Origin: Nitriliruptoraceae bacterium
GTDB lineage: Bacteria > Actinomycetota > Nitriliruptoria > Nitriliruptorales > Nitriliruptoraceae
Direction: 5' to 3'
Assembly: GCA_003554005.1 (NCBI GenBank)
Contig: PWEU01000183.1
Span: 1 to 8,688 of the forward strand
DNA: 8,688 nucleotides
Each line of letters opens with the position of its first letter. The first letter of the stretch is position 1. Both the position numbers and the translations under genes were made by a program. The notes beneath the pieces were generated by a model, which was not told the DNA's origin, did not search any database, and saw nothing but the letters and a program-made list of their open reading frames with translations. Shown in pieces: positions 7,037 through 8,688 of the stretch.

Positions 7037-7432
7037 TCAGGAGGCGCTGGCGACGATCGAGCGCTCCAGGATGGCGGCGAGCTCGTCGTGATCCGCCGGG
7101 GTGATGATCTCGTCGAGGTCCACCGGGCGACCGTCGACGCGCAACCGCAGCAGCCCGAAACTGGTCGCCTCCTCCGCAGCCGCGATGAGGAGCTCCGCCT
7201 CGAGCGGGCGTGGCTGGTGCATCCGGAACCCGTCGCTGTGGCGGACCCCGTCCGCGGGCTGGACGAGACCGCGGAACACCGGTCCCGGATCGGCGTTGTA
7301 GGTCGCGACCTCCGCCCGGATCCGGGTGCGCAGGATGTCGCGGACGGTGACCTCATCAGCGAGGCCGGTGACCTGGGCACCGCCGAGCACGTGCCCGGCC
7401 CGGCTCTGGTCACGCATCGCGATCTCGCTCAT
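7037..7432 (-). CDS. Small conserved hypothetical protein (131 aa)
   Basis: I recognise the middle, VRDILRTRIRAEVATYNADP then GPVFRGLVQPADGVRHSDGF (about 29-70), as resembling a small actinobacterial protein type of unknown function that I have no name for. In that type the C-terminal part reads like LVDGRQVEDLD; here it reads LRLRVDGRPVDLDEIITPAD (about 98-116). It is a soluble protein with no signal peptide, membrane segment or catalytic motif that I can identify. Third codon positions are strongly G/C, as in real genes here. The ATG at 7432 gives the whole frame; a second ATG at codon 6 is possible. No close Shine-Dalgarno; TACGCT lies 8 nt before ATG and could be a -10 box. It stands alone, 158 bp downstream of vapC2 on the same strand. 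The overlapping plus-strand frame (7088-7438) is a shadow. Confidence 0.7.
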   Translation of the reverse strand: MSEIAMRDQSRAGHVLGGAQVTGLADEVTVRDILRTRIRAEVATYNADPGPVFRGLVQPADGVRHSDGFRMHQPRPLEAELLIAAAEEATSFGLLRLRVDGRPVDLDEIITPADHDELAAILERSIVASAS

Positions 7433-7590
7433 TGGTAGTCAGCGTACCCCTCGCCCGACGCTCCAGGCCATCGCGTTATGGGCGCTTCGACAGCCGAGCC
7501 CCTCCGCACGCAGCCACGGCTTTCGCGTCCCATGTCGCGGGCGGTTCGCGTGACGGCAGCCAGCCAGAGCTGCGGTGCACGCCGCACAGG
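7433..7590. other. Spacer between vapC2 and the small gene
   Basis: 158 bp without a supported gene. It must carry the promoter of the 131-aa gene unless that is read through from vapB2-vapC2. TACGCT on the minus strand just upstream of its ATG is the only -10-like hexamer noted. A short hairpin at 7571-7586 follows the vapC2 stop but has no T-run. Confidence 0.4.
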
Positions 7591-7983
7591 TCACGGGAGC
7601 TCCACGGGCACCGGCGCGGACCGGGCCAAGCGCCCGTCGAGGGTCAGCAACGTTGCGCTGAGCGTCTCGGCGCACGCGATGTAGAGCCCATCACGCAGGG
7701 GGATGTTGTCCCTCAGCTCCCACGCCCGACGGAGCAGCGGCGCGATCGGCAGGCGCTCAACGGGAAGCCGGACCAGGCGGTCGAGCGCCCGAGTGGCACT
7801 GGCAGCTTCTGCATCGCCGGCCCACACCAGTCGACCCAGAGCGGACAGCACCTCGGCATCGAGGTGGGCCGGTGCCGCGAGCGTGGCCCCACGCATCCTG
7901 GCTGCCACCGCATCGCCACGGTGCGATCGACGCAGCACCTCGACCACGACGGATGCGTCGACGACGAACAGTTGCGTGCTCAC
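7591..7983 (-). CDS. vapC: VapC-type PIN-domain toxin (second pair)
   Basis: Probable ribonuclease toxin of a second VapBC pair. The 130-residue protein is a single PIN domain with Asp9 (FVVDASVVVEVL), Glu44 (HLDAEVLSALGRL), Asp98 (LRDGLYIACAE) and Asp116 (LLTLDGRLA), the four usual metal-binding positions. The start is GTG at 7983, overlapping the antitoxin stop as GTGA. A much longer minus-strand frame continues upstream to 8667, but it only runs through the antitoxin gene and beyond in the wrong frame, so that extension is rejected. It shares the layout and motif spacing of the first VapC, but the sequence is clearly different, so this is not a recent duplication. RNA target unknown. Confidence 0.92.
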   Translation of the reverse strand: MSTQLFVVDASVVVEVLRRSHRGDAVAARMRGATLAAPAHLDAEVLSALGRLVWAGDAEAASATRALDRLVRLPVERLPIAPLLRRAWELRDNIPLRDGLYIACAETLSATLLTLDGRLARSAPVPVELP

Positions 7984-8222
7984 GCGACGTCGATGTCTCG
8001 CCGGCCCTCCTCGACCAAGGTGACGCTGTCCGGGCCGTCGCTCGGCAGTGGAGGGTCTCCTCGCACCTCGTCGAGCCACTCCTCCAGGGTCGGGAGGGCA
8101 GCGTGGCGGTGCAGGACCTCGACCACGTACGAACGCAGGCTCATCCCGGCAGCGTCCGCTCGCCGGACCAGCTCCCGATGCGTGGGCTCGTCCAGATCTC
8201 GGATGTGCATGTTCACGGCCAT
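7980..8222 (-). CDS. vapB: VapB/FitA-type ribbon-helix-helix antitoxin (second pair)
   Basis: Antitoxin partner of the second VapC. The 80-residue protein has the FitA-like order: strand NMHIRDLDEPTHRELVRRAD (about 4-23), second helix MSLRSYVVEVLHRHA (about 27-41), then an acidic tail with LEEWLDEV (47-54) and VTLVEEGRRDIDVA at the end that would contact the toxin. The start is uncertain by two codons. ATG 8222 sits six bases after a TACCGT -10-like box and suits a leaderless mRNA; GTG 8216 has GAGGT six bases upstream and suits a ribosome binding site. An upstream in-frame extension to 8321 lacks family character. The stop overlaps the toxin start by GTGA. A perfect inverted repeat lies directly upstream. 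Confidence 0.9.
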   Translation of the reverse strand: MAVNMHIRDLDEPTHRELVRRADAAGMSLRSYVVEVLHRHAALPTLEEWLDEVRGDPPLPSDGPDSVTLVEEGRRDIDVA

Positions 8223-8228
8223 ACCTCG

Positions 8229-8247
8229 ACGGTAGCACTTCGCTACC
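8229..8247. promoter_or_regulatory. Inverted repeat and -10-like box before vapB2, probable operator
   Basis: GGTAGC (8231-8236), five bases ACTTC, then GCTACC (8242-8247): a perfect 6-bp inverted repeat just upstream of vapB2. On the minus strand TACCGT (8229-8234) overlaps its inner arm and lies six bases before ATG, so it may be the -10 box. Antitoxin binding to the repeat would then shut the promoter. The arm differs in sequence from the repeat at vapB1, but the 5-base gap is the same. Confidence 0.5.
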
Positions 8248-8350
8248 AGCGTCGCCGCGGTGCAGGATGCCGCAGACGTCGTGCGCGACCGGGCCAGGTG
8301 AGCCAGGCCGTCCATCATCACCGGCTTGGGGGGAGCTCATACGGGTCTTG

Positions 8351-8378
8351 TTGATGGCTCGTCGGGGTGTGGCATCCT
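8351..8378 (+). promoter_or_regulatory. Possible promoter of the acetyltransferase gene
   Basis: TTGATG (8351-8356), 16 bases, then CATCCT (8373-8378) loosely fit a -35 and -10 pair, about 22 bp before the GTG start. The -10 is poor, so this is only a candidate. The roughly 180 bp between vapB2 and this gene must hold divergent promoters. Confidence 0.25.
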
Positions 8379-8387
8379 CGGGTGAGC

Positions 8388-8395
8388 GAAGGGAG
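8388..8395 (+). promoter_or_regulatory. Ribosome binding site of the acetyltransferase gene
   Basis: GAAGGGAG ends five bases before GTG at 8401. It is the clearest Shine-Dalgarno in the window and fixes that GTG as the start. Confidence 0.6.
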
Positions 8396-8400
8396 TCGGG

Positions 8401-8688
8401 GTGTCGTTGGAGGTGCGCTCGCCAGGTCTCGGCGACGTGGAAGCGCTCGGCGATCTGCATGTCGCAGCGTGGCAGGCGGCGTATCGGGGGTTGATGCCGG
8501 ATGCGTATCTGGACGGGTTGCGCGCCGGGGACCGCGCCGCGTGGTGGGTCGAGGTGCTGTCCCGCCTGCAGCGGGATGCGGATGTCCTGCAGGTCGCAGC
8601 GATCGATGGGCGGGTCCGCGGGTTCGTTGTCGCCGGTTCGGCCCGCGACGACGAAGCAGCCGGGCACGGTGAGGTGTTCGCCCTCAAC
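8401..8688 (+). CDS. GNAT-family N-acetyltransferase, 5' part; runs off right edge
   Basis: GNAT enzymes move an acetyl group from acetyl-CoA to an amine; the substrate cannot be told. The 96 codons visible read VSLEVRSPGLGDVEALGDLH at the start, then AAWQAAYRGLMPDAYLDGL (22-40), the hallmark of a common GNAT subgroup, then WWVEVLSRL (48-56), the central strands VLQVAAIDGRVRGFVVAGSA (62-81), and GEVFALN, the start of the strand that leads into the acetyl-CoA-binding loop. That loop (R/QxxGxG/A) falls beyond the edge. Normal length is about 160-180 residues. GTG 8401 is chosen for its strong Shine-Dalgarno. It is transcribed away from vapB2 and has no evident link to the defence genes. Confidence 0.85.
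   Translation, partial: MSLEVRSPGLGDVEALGDLHVAAWQAAYRGLMPDAYLDGLRAGDRAAWWVEVLSRLQRDADVLQVAAIDGRVRGFVVAGSARDDEAAGHGEVFALN

Noticed and set aside
7571..7586. Hairpin TGCGG-N6-CCGCA after the vapC2 stop as a terminator
   Set aside because: Only a 5-bp stem and no T-run on the minus strand; such stems are frequent by chance at this GC content.
7984..8667. Long N-terminal extension of the second VapC
   Set aside because: The frame is open, but it covers vapB2 and the GNAT gene in the wrong frame or strand. The PIN domain starts at the GTG that overlaps the antitoxin stop.
1..8688. CRISPR arrays, tRNA or rRNA genes, insertion sequences
   Set aside because: No regularly spaced repeats, tRNA-like cloverleaf or transposase frame with terminal repeats were found by eye on either strand.

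Overview
The window is very GC-rich, with coding frames that end almost every codon in G or C. It uses GTG starts freely and packs genes with 4-bp overlaps. This suggests a high-GC actinobacterium or relative; no marker here fixes the genus. The content is accessory: a DNA-defence operon, two toxin-antitoxin pairs and two decayed genes.

Left half (1-4770, minus strand): three overlapping genes, jetA > jetB > jetC, of a Wadjet-type SMC plasmid-defence system. They belong to the DUF2397 / DUF2398 / TIGR02680 lineage, called type II as I recall. jetC is cut by the left edge after about 648 of a usual 1,300-1,400 residues. The nuclease gene jetD (DUF3323/DUF2399) is expected just beyond position 1 but is not visible. 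JetA and JetB look intact. JetC has an unusual Walker A motif ending GKA instead of GKS/T.

Middle (4831-7036): a complete VapBC pair (vapB1-vapC1) lies directly upstream of jetA on the same strand, with an inverted repeat over its start. Beyond it is about 1.5 kb without an intact gene. This holds a Phd/YefM-like antitoxin remnant and a Fic-domain gene broken by two internal deletions and two frame changes, although its catalytic HPFPDGNGR loop is still readable.

Right (7037-8688): a small conserved hypothetical protein and a second VapBC pair (vapB2-vapC2) on the minus strand. A divergent GNAT acetyltransferase on the plus strand runs off the right edge.

Together this looks like part of a defence island. 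The Jet complex would recognise and, with JetD, cleave small circular DNA. The VapBC pairs are probable RNase toxin modules controlled by their own antitoxins. The Fic and Phd remnants are leftovers of earlier modules. Wadjet, VapBC and Fic are all known families, and I see no convincing new system. The points most worth checking are the JetC Walker A substitution, the closeness of vapBC1 to the jet operon, and a recurring promoter-like layout (a -10-like hexamer exactly 6 nt before ATG) that suggests leaderless mRNAs.
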